Assembly: GCA_052170135.1 (NCBI GenBank)
Contig: JBQNBC010000003.1
Location: 1-64,000 of the forward strand
From: Wolinella sp052170135
GTDB lineage: Bacteria; Campylobacterota; Campylobacteria; Campylobacterales; Helicobacteraceae
Reading direction: 5' to 3'
DNA length: 64,000 bases
In this document: piece by piece, positions 34,502-43,876 of the stretch
Layout: every line of letters begins with the position of its first letter
How positions within the stretch are numbered: position 1 is the first letter of the stretch
Notes under the pieces: model-generated
What the model was told of the DNA's origin: nothing
Database searches by the model: none
What the model saw: only the letters and a program-made list of their open reading frames with translations
Translations under genes and position numbers: made by a program

Positions 34502-36463
34502 CTAGCCCCACAACGGCACAATCATGGACAACTCCGCCTCTGTGATACATGAGATTCCTAGGCTTTGTGCTTTATCTAGCTTGCTACCAGCAGCATCACC
34601 ATAAAGCACAAAATCTGTCTTTTTTGACACACTTGAAACGACTTTTGCGCCAAGCGATTCTAACCGTGCAGCAACCTCATCGCGTGATCTAGAAAGTGTG
34701 CCTGTGATGACAAAACTCTTACCAAAAATAGGAGAATCACTAGCCGCTTCTATCTTTGCTGGGATTTTTGGCTTAATAATCTCCAAAAGTCGCTTGATTC
34801 TTGCGCCATTAACGCGCCCAAACTCCACAAGCGATCTAGCCATCTCCTCGCCAAATCCATCACGTTGCACAATCTCAATCTCGCTCGCCTCAAAAAATCT
34901 AAGTCCAAATTCGCTAGAGAGTCTCTTTGCTGCCCCCTCGCCGATATGCTCGATTCCTAGCGCGTTAATAAATCTCCACAGCTCACAACCCTTAACAGTT
35001 TCGATGGAATCAAGTAGATTCTGCGCCTTTTTCTCCTTAAAGCCCTCTAACATAAGCAAAGAATCCATGTTAAGCGCGAAAATATTCTCAAACTCCTTAA
35101 TAAGTCCCGCCAAAAAAAGCTGCTCAACAATACGTTCGCCAAGCCCTTCGATATTTAGGCATTTTTTGCTAGCAAAGTGAATGAGTGAATTTTTGATTCT
35201 CGCAGGACAACTTAGATTTTGACACTTAATTAGCACCTCCTCCACCAAAAGCTCTCCACCACACTCAGGGCATACATTCGGACGCATTATCTCTCTTTCG
35301 CTCCCATCGCGCGATTCTTTGAACGCACGGATAATCTTAGGAATCACATCACCACTTCTAATAATGCTGACAAAATCCCCCTCGCGAATATCAAGTCGCG
35401 CAATCTCATCAAAATTATGTAGCGTTGCTCGCGAAACAACCGCCCCATCGATCTCAACTGGCTCGAGATTTGCCACAGGCGTTATCACACCGCTTCGCCC
35501 AACTTGGAGACTGATACTTATTAATCGCGCTCGCTTCTCGATTGCTGGGAACTTATACGCGCAGGCAAACCGAGGGGCTTTAATAGTGTAACCAAGCTCC
35601 TTGCAGTAGCCAAGATTATCAACGCGCACAACCATGCCATCAAGCATAATATGATGAGAATCGCGCTTGTGCACTAGCCTTTCATACGCGTGCTCTATCT
35701 GTTCTATGCTAATGCATTTTTGACGCAGCCCATGCGCTTTAAAGCCATACTCGCAAATCTCGCTCATCGCATCAAAAAAACTATCAATTTTTAGCGGATT
35801 CTCTCCTATTCCCCATGGGATAAAGTGCAATTTACGCTTTGCTGTTATCGCAGAGTCTAGCTGGCGCAAACTTCCAGCAGCAGCGTTTCTAGGGTTTGCA
35901 AATGGCTGAAGATTCTGCTTTAGTCGCTCGCTATTTATCTTTTCAAAATCATCTTTAAAAATCACCACTTCACCGCGTATTTCTATCGATTCTTTAAAAG
36001 GAATCGCAAGCGGAATCGAACGAATGGTCTTTGCATTTTGCGTTACATCTTCGCCAATAAAGCCATCACCACGCGTTAGTGCTTGCTTTAGCTTGCCATC
36101 TTTATAAAGTAGATTCAGGCTTGCGCCATCAAATTTAGGATCACAAATAAAAGTAGCATCCGGGAAGCTTTTGTAGATTCTCTCTGCCCAAGCGGAAAGC
36201 TCATCTTTGTTAAAAACATCCTCCAAGCTCCACATTCGCTCAATATGTGCACCCTTTTTAAAAGAATCCAGCACAGCACCGCCAACACGTTGCGTTGGGG
36301 ATTCATCGCTTAAAAGACTTGGATTCTCCTTTTCAAACGCAAGCACCTCATGATAGAGTGTATCATACTCATCATCTGTGGCAAGCGGCGTATCAAGGAC
36401 GTAGTAAGCATGCGCCCATACATTCAACTTAGCAAGTGCTTCTATATATTTCTCATGTGTCAT
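34502..36463 (-). CDS. ligA: NAD-dependent DNA ligase
   Basis: Seals nicks in replication and repair, 653 residues. The adenylated lysine is K110 in CDPKFDGAS. Further along are the OB fold, a four-Cys zinc finger (CPECGG ... CQNLSCPAR), helix-hairpin-helix repeats and a C-terminal BRCT domain (about 575-650, FGKSFVITGTLSRSR). Single gene; full length. Confidence 0.97.
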   Translation of the reverse strand: MTHEKYIEALAKLNVWAHAYYVLDTPLATDDEYDTLYHEVLAFEKENPSLLSDESPTQRVGGAVLDSFKKGAHIERMWSLEDVFNKDELSAWAERIYKSFPDATFICDPKFDGASLNLLYKDGKLKQALTRGDGFIGEDVTQNAKTIRSIPLAIPFKESIEIRGEVVIFKDDFEKINSERLKQNLQPFANPRNAAAGSLRQLDSAITAKRKLHFIPWGIGENPLKIDSFFDAMSEICEYGFKAHGLRQKCISIEQIEHAYERLVHKRDSHHIMLDGMVVRVDNLGYCKELGYTIKAPRFACAYKFPAIEKRARLISISLQVGRSGVITPVANLEPVEIDGAVVSRATLHNFDEIARLDIREGDFVSIIRSGDVIPKIIRAFKESRDGSEREIMRPNVCPECGGELLVEEVLIKCQNLSCPARIKNSLIHFASKKCLNIEGLGERIVEQLFLAGLIKEFENIFALNMDSLLMLEGFKEKKAQNLLDSIETVKGCELWRFINALGIEHIGEGAAKRLSSEFGLRFFEASEIEIVQRDGFGEEMARSLVEFGRVNGARIKRLLEIIKPKIPAKIEAASDSPIFGKSFVITGTLSRSRDEVAARLESLGAKVVSSVSKKTDFVLYGDAAGSKLDKAQSLGISCITEAELSMIVPLWG

Positions 36464-36513
36464 TTTAAGAATCTCTAAAAAGTGGATTAAAGGCGGTGAT
36501 TATAGCTTTTAGG

Positions 36514-36519
36514 TATAAT
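36514..36519 (+). promoter_or_regulatory. -10 box of cheV
   Basis: A perfect TATAAT lies 31 bp before the cheV start, with a short gene-free lead between ligA and cheV. GAGGATTATGCT precedes the ATG. Confidence 0.5.
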
Positions 36520-36550
36520 TTGCGCAATTTAGACACTCGAGGATTATGCT

Positions 36551-37483
36551 ATGACAAACATCGACCAGACCACTTCTTTGTACTTAAATAATGAAGTGCA
36601 ATTCTTCTGCTTCGAACTTGAACCAGATGGTCCAATCTATGCTACAAACGTCTTTAAAGTGCGAGAAATAATCATCTATAATGAGCAAATCTCCCAAACA
36701 GAAGGTTCCAATGATGGCGTTATGATAGGTTTTATGAGTGTGCGCGGAGAGACGATTCCTCTGCTTGACTTACGCAGGTGGATATTCTCTTCAAGCGAAA
36801 CGCTCTGGAGCAATCTATCAGAGCACTCCGTGCCGGGTGAGCGAATGGTAGTCGCGGTGTGCGATTTTTCAGACTTTGTCGTAGGTGTAAGAATCTATGA
36901 CGTAAAAAAAATCATCAGTCGCAAGTGGGATGCTGTAACTCAAGCAAGCGAACAAGGAATCGCTCACGGAAAAGTAACGGCAACAGTACACTACGAAGAT
37001 GGGCAGCTAGTGCAGATTGTCGATATCGAACGTATGCTTGTAGATGTGTTCCCACATCTTGAGAATCTAAAAGAAGATGAGCTAAAAACTGTAAAAACAC
37101 TCAAAACAGACAAGCTTGTTCTGTTGGCAGAAGACTCTTTAAGCTCAATGAAGATGATGCAAAAGATTCTCGATCAACTTGGCGTGACTCATCACGACTT
37201 TGCCAATGGCAAGCTACTACTTGACTACCTCTTTGAAACACCAGATATTATAGATGAGATTGGTGCGGTGATAACAGACCTTGAGATGCCGGAAGTTTCC
37301 GGCTTTGAGGTAATCAAACAGATGAAAGCGAATGCGCTAACACGCAATATTCCTATAATAGTAAACTCATCTATGAGCGGGGAATCAAACCGCAGTATGG
37401 CACTCAAGCTAAATGCTGATGGCTTTATCTCAAAATCAAACCCACGTGAAGTAGAAGCGGCTCTAAGAGAAGTCATAAAGTAG
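36551..37483 (+). CDS. cheV: Chemotaxis coupling protein CheV
   Basis: A 310-residue protein joining a CheW-like domain (about 12-165), which couples receptors to the CheA kinase, to a receiver domain (about 187-308) with E194/D195, phosphoacceptor D243 in VITDLEMPEVSG, and a lysine in the FISKSNP segment. Helicobacter species carry several CheV proteins used for adaptation or as phosphate sinks; which paralogue this is cannot be told. A perfect 12-bp inverted repeat with 59-bp spacing (37481-37492 and 37552-37563) flanks its 3' end. Confidence 0.92.
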   Translation: MTNIDQTTSLYLNNEVQFFCFELEPDGPIYATNVFKVREIIIYNEQISQTEGSNDGVMIGFMSVRGETIPLLDLRRWIFSSSETLWSNLSEHSVPGERMVVAVCDFSDFVVGVRIYDVKKIISRKWDAVTQASEQGIAHGKVTATVHYEDGQLVQIVDIERMLVDVFPHLENLKEDELKTVKTLKTDKLVLLAEDSLSSMKMMQKILDQLGVTHHDFANGKLLLDYLFETPDIIDEIGAVITDLEMPEVSGFEVIKQMKANALTRNIPIIVNSSMSGESNRSMALKLNADGFISKSNPREVEAALREVIK

Positions 37484-37597
37484 AAAATCTAATCAAAATT
37501 ACCTATCTTTTGCATGATTGATTCTTGACGTGGCTTAGATTTTTGTAACTTTTAGATTTTCTAAACCACATTTTGATAGCTAAATAGTGAGGAAAAT

Positions 37598-38983
37598 ATG
37601 CAGACTATATTTCGCGAGTATGACATTCGTGGTATTTATAAAAAAGAGTTAAATAGCGATAGAGTCGCAGCAATCGGCTATCTTTTGGGATTAAGAATAA
37701 AAGAGAGAGATGGCAAAAATATAGCGATTGGGCATGATGCACGTACGCATTCTCGTGAGCTTTTTGAGTGGCTAGCACGCGGGATAGCTGGAGCTGGGAT
37801 TAAAATTCTTGATCTTGGGCTTGTGCCTACCCCCGTGGCATATTTTGCAAATTATGTCGAGCTCAATGGAATTAACATCGATGGCTCCGTGATGATTACC
37901 GGCTCACACAACCCTCCTGAGTATAACGGTTTTAAAATCACGCTTTTTAAAGAACCTTTTTTTGGAGAGGCTATAAAAGAGCTCGGAATCGAGGTGCAAA
38001 AGCTACTGGATTCTTGCATAGCATTTGATGATGAGCCACATATCACAAAAGCAGACGCACTAGAGCAATATGTCGCCTATATGTGCAAAGAGTTCCAAGG
38101 GCTTTCACAGCTTAAAGCTCCTCTCTCATTTGACTGTGGAAATGGCGTAGCTGGTGTTGCGCTAGAGCCGATTCTATCCAATCTTGGACTTCAGTGCAAA
38201 ATTCTTTATGGCAATCCAGATGGACGATTCCCAAACCACCATCCAGATCCTTCAGAAATAGAAAATCTACGCGACTTACAAGCCCTTTTAAAAGAACGTG
38301 GTGGCGTTGGATTTGCCTTTGATGGTGATGCAGATAGGATTGCCGTATTGACAAAAGAGCAGATTTTCAAAGGCGATGAGCTAGCCGTTGTCTTTGCTAA
38401 ACGCATGAAGAATCCAGTCGTAATTGGCGAGGTCAAATGCTCAATGAACATGTACGATGAGATTGATAAAATCGGGCAAGCCATTATGTATAAAACAGGT
38501 CATAGCAATCTGAAAGTAAAGCTAAAGGAGCTTGGAGCATCGCTAGCAGCTGAAGTGAGCGGGCATATGTTTTTCAACGACCGCTATTTTGGCTATGACG
38601 ATGCTATTTATGCGGCATTGCGTGTGATGGAGCTTTTGGTTTCTGGCGTGGATCTAGACAAAGAGAAGGCGAGCTTGCCCCTGCTGTACTCGACTGATGA
38701 GCTAAAGATAAAAAGTAGCGAAGAGCAGAAGTTTTTACTGATTGATAAAATCAAGGAACTTTTGCAAACACACAGAGAATCGCTACCAAGAATTGAGAAA
38801 ATCATAAATGTAGATGGCGTGCGTGTAGTATTTGAAGAGGGCTGGGGGCTAGTCAGAGCTAGCAATACAACACCAGTGCTAATCACGCGTTTTGAGGCAA
38901 AAAGTAAGGAAAAATTAGAGCTATACCAAAGCGCACTCGAGATGATAATAGCCAAAGCAATGCAAGAAATAAAAGGAAACTAG
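37598..38983 (+). CDS. Phosphomannomutase/phosphoglucomutase
   Basis: Phosphohexomutase of 461 residues supplying sugar-1-phosphates for LPS and glycan synthesis. The phosphoserine is S103 in TGSHNPPEYNG, the metal loop is DGDADRIAV, and the sugar loop GEVKCSMNMYDE and C-terminal phosphate-binding RASNTTPVL are present. It resembles the AlgC/ManB group. pyrC follows 2 bp later. Confidence 0.92.
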   Translation: MQTIFREYDIRGIYKKELNSDRVAAIGYLLGLRIKERDGKNIAIGHDARTHSRELFEWLARGIAGAGIKILDLGLVPTPVAYFANYVELNGINIDGSVMITGSHNPPEYNGFKITLFKEPFFGEAIKELGIEVQKLLDSCIAFDDEPHITKADALEQYVAYMCKEFQGLSQLKAPLSFDCGNGVAGVALEPILSNLGLQCKILYGNPDGRFPNHHPDPSEIENLRDLQALLKERGGVGFAFDGDADRIAVLTKEQIFKGDELAVVFAKRMKNPVVIGEVKCSMNMYDEIDKIGQAIMYKTGHSNLKVKLKELGASLAAEVSGHMFFNDRYFGYDDAIYAALRVMELLVSGVDLDKEKASLPLLYSTDELKIKSSEEQKFLLIDKIKELLQTHRESLPRIEKIINVDGVRVVFEEGWGLVRASNTTPVLITRFEAKSKEKLELYQSALEMIIAKAMQEIKGN

Positions 38984-38985
38984 CC

Positions 38986-40005
38986 ATGGAGACAATCACG
39001 CTAAAAGATCCACTAGATATGCACCTGCATCTGCGTGAGGGCGAGACACTCAGGCTTGTTGCACCTTATACAGCAAGGCAGTTTAGCGGTGCAGTAGTGA
39101 TGCCAAATCTAAAAGAGCCGCTACGCTCAACTGAGCTTGTCGATTCTTATAAAAGTGCTGTCATAAGGGCGTGCAAAGGCAAAGGTGGTGATGAAAAATT
39201 TATACCGTTTATGACGCTATTTTTTCATGAGAATCTAACGCGTACAGAGCTCATAAAAGCTAAAGAATCGGGTATCAAAATAGTGAAGCTCTACCCAAAA
39301 GGTGCGACTACTGGTAGTGAAGCTGGTGTAGCTGAAATCCTTACGCCACGCACGCTAGAGGTGATGGGCATCATGGAGGAGCTTGGACTAATCCTATCAA
39401 CACACGGTGAGAGCGGTGGATTTGTGCTTGAGAGAGAGGCTGAGTTTTTGGCGATTTATGAGCATATTGCACGAACCTTCCCACGGCTAAAAATCATCAT
39501 AGAGCACATGAGCGATTCTCGTTCGCTTGAGCTTATAGAAAAATACGAAAATATCTTTGGCACGCTAACGCTCCATCATCTACTTTTCACGCTTGATGAC
39601 TTGCTAGGCGGTGCGCTAAATCCACATCTGTTTTGCAAACCAATAGTAAAACTACCAAAGGATCGCGACGCACTCCTAAAAGCTGCGCTTAGCGCCCATG
39701 AAAAAATCTGCTTTGGTAGCGATTCTGCACCACATCCACGCACGAGCAAGGAGAGCGCAAAGGGCGCAGCTGGGATCTTTAGCGCACCCGTGTTACTCCC
39801 GTATCTAGCTGAGCTATTTTATCGCCACAACAGCCTTTCAAACCTTCAGGGCTTTGTATCAGATAATGCACACAAAATCTACGCAATTCCACGCTTAAAC
39901 AAAGAGATAAAGCTCATACGAGACAGCTATAAAATCGCTGATGAATATAGTGGGTTTGTCCCGCTTGATGCAGGGCGAGAGATTAGTTTTAGGCTAGATT
40001 CTTGA
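38986..40005 (+). CDS. pyrC: Dihydroorotase
   Basis: Zinc amidohydrolase of pyrimidine synthesis, 339 residues. The metal ligand motif MHLHLREGE at the N-terminus and the catalytic aspartate segment GSDSAPHPRTSKE mark the class II (E. coli-like) PyrC. Its stop overlaps the mnmH start by one base (TGATG), so translation is coupled. Confidence 0.94.
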   Translation: METITLKDPLDMHLHLREGETLRLVAPYTARQFSGAVVMPNLKEPLRSTELVDSYKSAVIRACKGKGGDEKFIPFMTLFFHENLTRTELIKAKESGIKIVKLYPKGATTGSEAGVAEILTPRTLEVMGIMEELGLILSTHGESGGFVLEREAEFLAIYEHIARTFPRLKIIIEHMSDSRSLELIEKYENIFGTLTLHHLLFTLDDLLGGALNPHLFCKPIVKLPKDRDALLKAALSAHEKICFGSDSAPHPRTSKESAKGAAGIFSAPVLLPYLAELFYRHNSLSNLQGFVSDNAHKIYAIPRLNKEIKLIRDSYKIADEYSGFVPLDAGREISFRLDS

Positions 40006-41015
40006 TGGATATTTCACTTGAGGATTTTCTTAAAAATCGTAGTGCGCTTTCACTAATCATCGACGCGCGTTCACCATGCGAATATAAAGAATCGCACATT
40101 CCAGGCGCGATAAATATCCCTGTATTAAGCGACAATGAACATAAAGAGGTTGGCACACTTTATCGTAGCTCTCCATTTGAAGCTAGAATCCTAGGTGCAT
40201 CGCTAATTTGCGCAAACGTCTCAAAATATCTGCTTGAGCTAAAATCAACACTTCATCCATCGCAAAAGATAGGAATCTACTGCGCACGTGGTGGACAAAG
40301 AAGTCAGTCTCTTTCTATAATCCTAAGCTCAATTGGCTATCGTGTAAATCGTCTAAATGGTGGCTATAAGTGCTATCGCGCATACGTCGCTAACGCACTC
40401 CAAGAGGAGCGAACTGAACAATTCCTTACACTTGTGGCACCTACTGGTAGTGGCAAAAGCGAAATAATCGAAGCTATCACATGGAGTCTTGACATCGAAG
40501 GGCTAACATCACACATGGGATCTAGCTTTGGCGATATCAGAGGTGGGCAACCAAGCGCGAAAATGTTTCAAAATCTCCTATACGAGCGACTCTGCGCGCT
40601 AAAAGATGAGCCACTAATTGCAGTCGAAGCCGAGAGTAAAAAACTCGGAAATCTAACAATTCCAAGCCCGCTTTATGAGCGCTATAAAAATGCACCAAAA
40701 GTCTTTGTAGATTCTCCATTGCAATCACGAATTGATCGTATTTGCAAGGTTTATGCTGGTATTTCACCGAGATTTTTTTACGAAGCGATGGGGCGCATAT
40801 CCAGATATATGAGACGCGAGGCGTGGGAGGCAGCTGCAAGGGCATTTGAGGTAGGTGACTTGCCAAAATGCGCGGAGCTTTTACTAGTCGAGTATTACGA
40901 CAAAGTCTACAAACTAGAGCCGTGTGATTACACAATCTCTTTTAGTGATTTAGATAGCGCAAAGTCAGAGCTTGAGGCAATCAAGGCGGATATTTTAGAT
41001 TCTTGCTTAAGGTGA
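40005..41015 (+). CDS. mnmH: tRNA 2-selenouridine synthase
   Basis: MnmH (SelU) converts 2-thiouridine to 2-selenouridine at the wobble position via geranylation and selenophosphate. The 336-residue protein has an N-terminal rhodanese domain with catalytic C93 (YCARGGQRSQS) and a P-loop domain (APTGSGKS, K151). The ATG at 40005 overlaps the pyrC stop. The gene implies a selenophosphate synthetase (SelD) elsewhere. The 3' end lies within a 13-bp hairpin. Confidence 0.92.
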   Translation: MDISLEDFLKNRSALSLIIDARSPCEYKESHIPGAINIPVLSDNEHKEVGTLYRSSPFEARILGASLICANVSKYLLELKSTLHPSQKIGIYCARGGQRSQSLSIILSSIGYRVNRLNGGYKCYRAYVANALQEERTEQFLTLVAPTGSGKSEIIEAITWSLDIEGLTSHMGSSFGDIRGGQPSAKMFQNLLYERLCALKDEPLIAVEAESKKLGNLTIPSPLYERYKNAPKVFVDSPLQSRIDRICKVYAGISPRFFYEAMGRISRYMRREAWEAAARAFEVGDLPKCAELLLVEYYDKVYKLEPCDYTISFSDLDSAKSELEAIKADILDSCLR

Positions 41016-41027
41016 AGAATCTAAAAT
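40992..41027 (+). terminator. Hairpin across the mnmH stop codon
   Basis: ATTTTAGATTCTT (40992-41004) and AAGAATCTAAAAT (41015-41027) form a perfect 13-bp stem with a 10-nt loop containing the stop region, followed by CTTTAC. Likely terminator of the pgm-pyrC-mnmH run. Confidence 0.6.
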
Positions 41028-41089
41028 CTTTACTAGGTAGTTTTCACGTTTAACAGATAGGACACGATTCTTAAGATTCATAAATCCTA

Positions 41090-41095
41090 TATAAT
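41090..41095 (+). promoter_or_regulatory. -10 box of pseudopilin-pilT unit
   Basis: A perfect TATAAT in CCTATATAATACC lies 64 bp before the pseudopilin start, leaving an untranslated leader of about 58 bases. Confidence 0.45.
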
Positions 41096-41159
41096 ACCGA
41101 CAAAATTCAGCCTGTTTCGCGGGTCGATTCCTCGCGCAAGAATCTAAAAAGGAGTGGTA

Positions 41160-41543
41160 ATGAGGCATGGATTTACTATGGTAGAGTTAGTTTTTGTCAT
41201 TGTAATGCTAGGAATATTAGCAGCAGTCGCTGTGCCAAAAATGGCGGCTTCAAGAGATGATGCGTGTGTGGTAAAACTACGCAGTGATGTAGCGGTAATA
41301 AAATCTGAAGTAAGCCTAAAAAGCTCAAAAGACTTTCTACTAGGCGCTAGCAGTATACTCGAAGCAACCAAGGTAAAAAATATATTAGGAATCCCAAGCA
41401 CAAGCACTTGCAGGTGGAGCGGGGACGGCACACAATACACAGCAACAGATGGCAAAAGAAGTACGACTTTCACGCTAAGTGCTAATGACTTTATATGCGA
41501 TGGCAACGACTTTTGCAACAAAATAACCACGAACAGGGAGTAA
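41160..41543 (+). CDS. Type IV pilin-like (pseudopilin) protein
   Basis: A 127-residue prepilin-like protein. The class III leader is MRHG followed by FTMVELVFVIVMLG, with cleavage after G4 and the conserved glutamate at +5. The exported part has four cysteines (one near residue 37, three in the C-terminal third). The ATG at 41160 has AAGGAG 6 bp upstream and is preferred over an upstream GTG. The gene is 1 bp before pilT, so it is probably part of a short pilus or DNA-uptake machine. Confidence 0.88.
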   Translation: MRHGFTMVELVFVIVMLGILAAVAVPKMAASRDDACVVKLRSDVAVIKSEVSLKSSKDFLLGASSILEATKVKNILGIPSTSTCRWSGDGTQYTATDGKRSTTFTLSANDFICDGNDFCNKITTNRE

Positions 41544-41544
41544 C

Positions 41545-42708
41545 ATGGTATCAGATAAACACTCAGTCAATGTTAACGAGTTGACATTTGAGACTATTGA
41601 GCGCGTCAAGAAAGAGCTAAAACGGCTGATAGATGTGGGTGGTAGCGACCTGCATATAAAGGCAAATGCGCCAATAAAAGCGCGTGTAAATGGCGTGATA
41701 ACGATGTTTAACGAGCAGCTTTTTAGCAAGGCTGACGGAATCACCCTCGCAAAAGAGCTTTTACGTACCAGATTCTCTGAGTTTGTCGAGAAAAAAGAGA
41801 TGGACTTAGTTTATATCTACGATGAGAAGTTACGATTCCGTGTCAATATATTTTTTCAAATGGATGGTGTTTCAGCGGTATTTAGGGCAATCCCAAGCGC
41901 ACAAAAGACATTACAGGAAATGGGTCTACCAGAAACACTTAGAAAAATCATAGGCATGGACAGGGGGATAGTCTTAGTAACTGGCGCAACAGGTAGCGGT
42001 AAATCAACTACACTAGCGAGCATAATACATGAAATAAACCTATCAAAAAGTAAGCATATAATAACTATTGAAGACCCAATAGAGTTCATGCACAAAGATA
42101 TAAAGTGCGTAATAAACCAACGAAGTGTTGGGCAGGATACAAATAGCTTTCAAAACGCCCTAAAAGGGGCACTACGCGAAGACCCAGATATCATACTAGT
42201 AGGGGAGATGAGAGATATTGAAACAATCGAGATGGCATTACACGCCGCTGAGACAGGGCACCTTGTATTCTCCACGCTCCATACTATGGATGCAAAAGAG
42301 ACTCTAAATCGTATCGTATCCGTTTTTCCACCACACGAACAACACAGAATCCGTCTGATTCTATCCAGCACCATTTCGGCTATCGTGGCACAGCGACTTA
42401 TAAGGACAAAAGCCGGTGGAAGAATCGCAGCTGTAGAAGTGCTATACAAAACACCAAGAATCGAATCTCTAATACGTGAGGGACGCGATTCTGAGATTCC
42501 TGCGGCACTAGCCGAAGGTCGGAGCATCTACGGAACGCAGACTTTTGACCAGGCACTGTTTGAGTTTGTTACAAATGGAATAGTAGACGAGGATGTAGCC
42601 CTTAGCAACGCCTCTGTGCCATCTGACTTAAAACTCCGACTCTCAAATGACTTCTTCAAAAATGGTGGTGAAAATGCAGAAGAGATGGTCATCGGACTAA
42701 AAAAATAG
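41545..42708 (+). CDS. pilT: PilT-type retraction ATPase
   Basis: Hexameric secretion ATPase of 387 residues. Walker A is GATGSGKST (147-155), the Asp box and Walker B (DPDIILVGEMRD) and His box (TGHLVFSTLHTMDA) follow, and AIVAQRLI is the PilT-type arginine segment. It shares an operon with a pseudopilin. Neither PilB, PilC, PilQ nor PilD is in the window. The 3' end overlaps the convergent sixA by 12 bp. Confidence 0.92.
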   Translation: MVSDKHSVNVNELTFETIERVKKELKRLIDVGGSDLHIKANAPIKARVNGVITMFNEQLFSKADGITLAKELLRTRFSEFVEKKEMDLVYIYDEKLRFRVNIFFQMDGVSAVFRAIPSAQKTLQEMGLPETLRKIIGMDRGIVLVTGATGSGKSTTLASIIHEINLSKSKHIITIEDPIEFMHKDIKCVINQRSVGQDTNSFQNALKGALREDPDIILVGEMRDIETIEMALHAAETGHLVFSTLHTMDAKETLNRIVSVFPPHEQHRIRLILSSTISAIVAQRLIRTKAGGRIAAVEVLYKTPRIESLIREGRDSEIPAALAEGRSIYGTQTFDQALFEFVTNGIVDEDVALSNASVPSDLKLRLSNDFFKNGGENAEEMVIGLKK

Positions 42709-43176
42709 TGGCGGAATAATCGCCTCTATCTGCCATACGCCATCTTTATTTGGGCGTAGCTCTACCATGGAGGCTTTACTTAGATGCAGGCGTATCTCGC
42801 CATTGCTACATAACATAGAGATAGCCTCGCTCAAATCCATCTCATGTCCAACGATTACAATATTTTTAAAGCCATTATTATCTGCTTCTTCGATTAGTGT
42901 GGCGTAGTTCGCTCCGCCACTATCTGGATCAATTTTGCTAGATGTTTCAAGTTCTAACTTTCTAAATCTCTTAATAATCGCACGTGCCGTATCCCTCGCC
43001 CTTGTAGCCGACGATGAATAAATAGCATCAATGGATGAATAGCGATTCTCTAAGAATCTAGCCAGCTTACGTGCTTGCTTGCGCCCCTTATCATTTAGCG
43101 GACGAAGAGAATCGTTCTCTTCCCACTCATCTCTTTCGATAGTTTTGGCATGTCTGATAAGAATCACACTATTCAT
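42697..43176 (-). CDS. sixA: Phosphohistidine phosphatase SixA-like
   Basis: Histidine phosphatase of 159 residues. The catalytic RHAK motif (LIRHAKT) and later GHEMDL histidine are present. SixA removes phosphate from histidine phosphotransfer domains. The ATG at 43176 comes one base after the mtnN stop, with AGAGGTG upstream, so it is coupled to mtnN. A general small-molecule phosphatase role is possible. Confidence 0.86.
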   Translation of the reverse strand: MNSVILIRHAKTIERDEWEENDSLRPLNDKGRKQARKLARFLENRYSSIDAIYSSSATRARDTARAIIKRFRKLELETSSKIDPDSGGANYATLIEEADNNGFKNIVIVGHEMDLSEAISMLCSNGEIRLHLSKASMVELRPNKDGVWQIEAIIPPLFF

Positions 43177-43177
43177 A

Positions 43178-43876
43178 TCACACCTCTTTTGATAATTTAT
43201 CAAGCATTGCAAGGACAAAATGCGCACTATTTTTTGCCGAGCTAATCAAAAATTCATCGAAGTTAAATCCGGCGTCCATATCTGCAGCATCGCTTATCGC
43301 ACGCAGTACACAAAATGGCACACCAAGTAAGCTACACACACTCGCCACACTCGCACCCTCCATCTCCAGGGCATCTGCACCAAATGTCGTCCTAATCCAC
43401 TCCTTACGAGAAGGATCGGCGATAAACTGATCACCCGTAGCAATAATGCCTTCTCTAAGCACGATTCCCTGCTCCTTTGCTACACAATGCGCAAGCTCAT
43501 TTAGCAATGAATCGCTTTTGATAAAAAGCTCACCCTCAGGCAAGAATCCAAACGCATGCCCAAATGCCGTAATATCAACATCATGCTGACACAATGATGA
43601 GGCGATAATTAGATCACCTATCTTTAAATTCTCATTTATAGCACCAGCAACACCGCTAAAAATCAGCCTCTCACAACCAAAGTGCATAATTATGCTTGAG
43701 GCTGTAAGTGCAGCATTTACTTTGCCTATCTTGCTGTATGCTATGACTAGCTCTAAACCATGATAGTGTGCTAGATAGTAGCGATTCCCTGCGAATTCAA
43801 CCACCTCATGCTCACCCAAAGATTCTAGAAGTGGCGTCACCTCCTCTGTCATCGCGCCTAAAATAGCAACTCTCAT
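43178..43876 (-). CDS. mtnN: MTA/SAH nucleosidase (also aminofutalosine nucleosidase)
   Basis: A 232-residue nucleosidase cleaving adenine from methylthioadenosine, S-adenosylhomocysteine and, in this phylum, 6-amino-6-deoxyfutalosine in menaquinone synthesis. Family motifs are SKIGKVNAA, FSGVAGAIN, the EMEGA loop and the catalytic aspartate in RAISDAADMD. It overlaps fabD by 4 bp. The mqnD gene just beyond fabD supports the futalosine role. Confidence 0.93.
   Translation of the reverse strand: MRVAILGAMTEEVTPLLESLGEHEVVEFAGNRYYLAHYHGLELVIAYSKIGKVNAALTASSIIMHFGCERLIFSGVAGAINENLKIGDLIIASSLCQHDVDITAFGHAFGFLPEGELFIKSDSLLNELAHCVAKEQGIVLREGIIATGDQFIADPSRKEWIRTTFGADALEMEGASVASVCSLLGVPFCVLRAISDAADMDAGFNFDEFLISSAKNSAHFVLAMLDKLSKEV

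Noticed and set aside
37481..37563. 12-bp inverted repeat (TAGAAAATCTAA / TTAGATTTTCTA) after cheV as a mobile-element end or terminator
   Set aside because: Arms are 59 bp apart and AT-rich, with no target duplication or transposase; too weak for either call.
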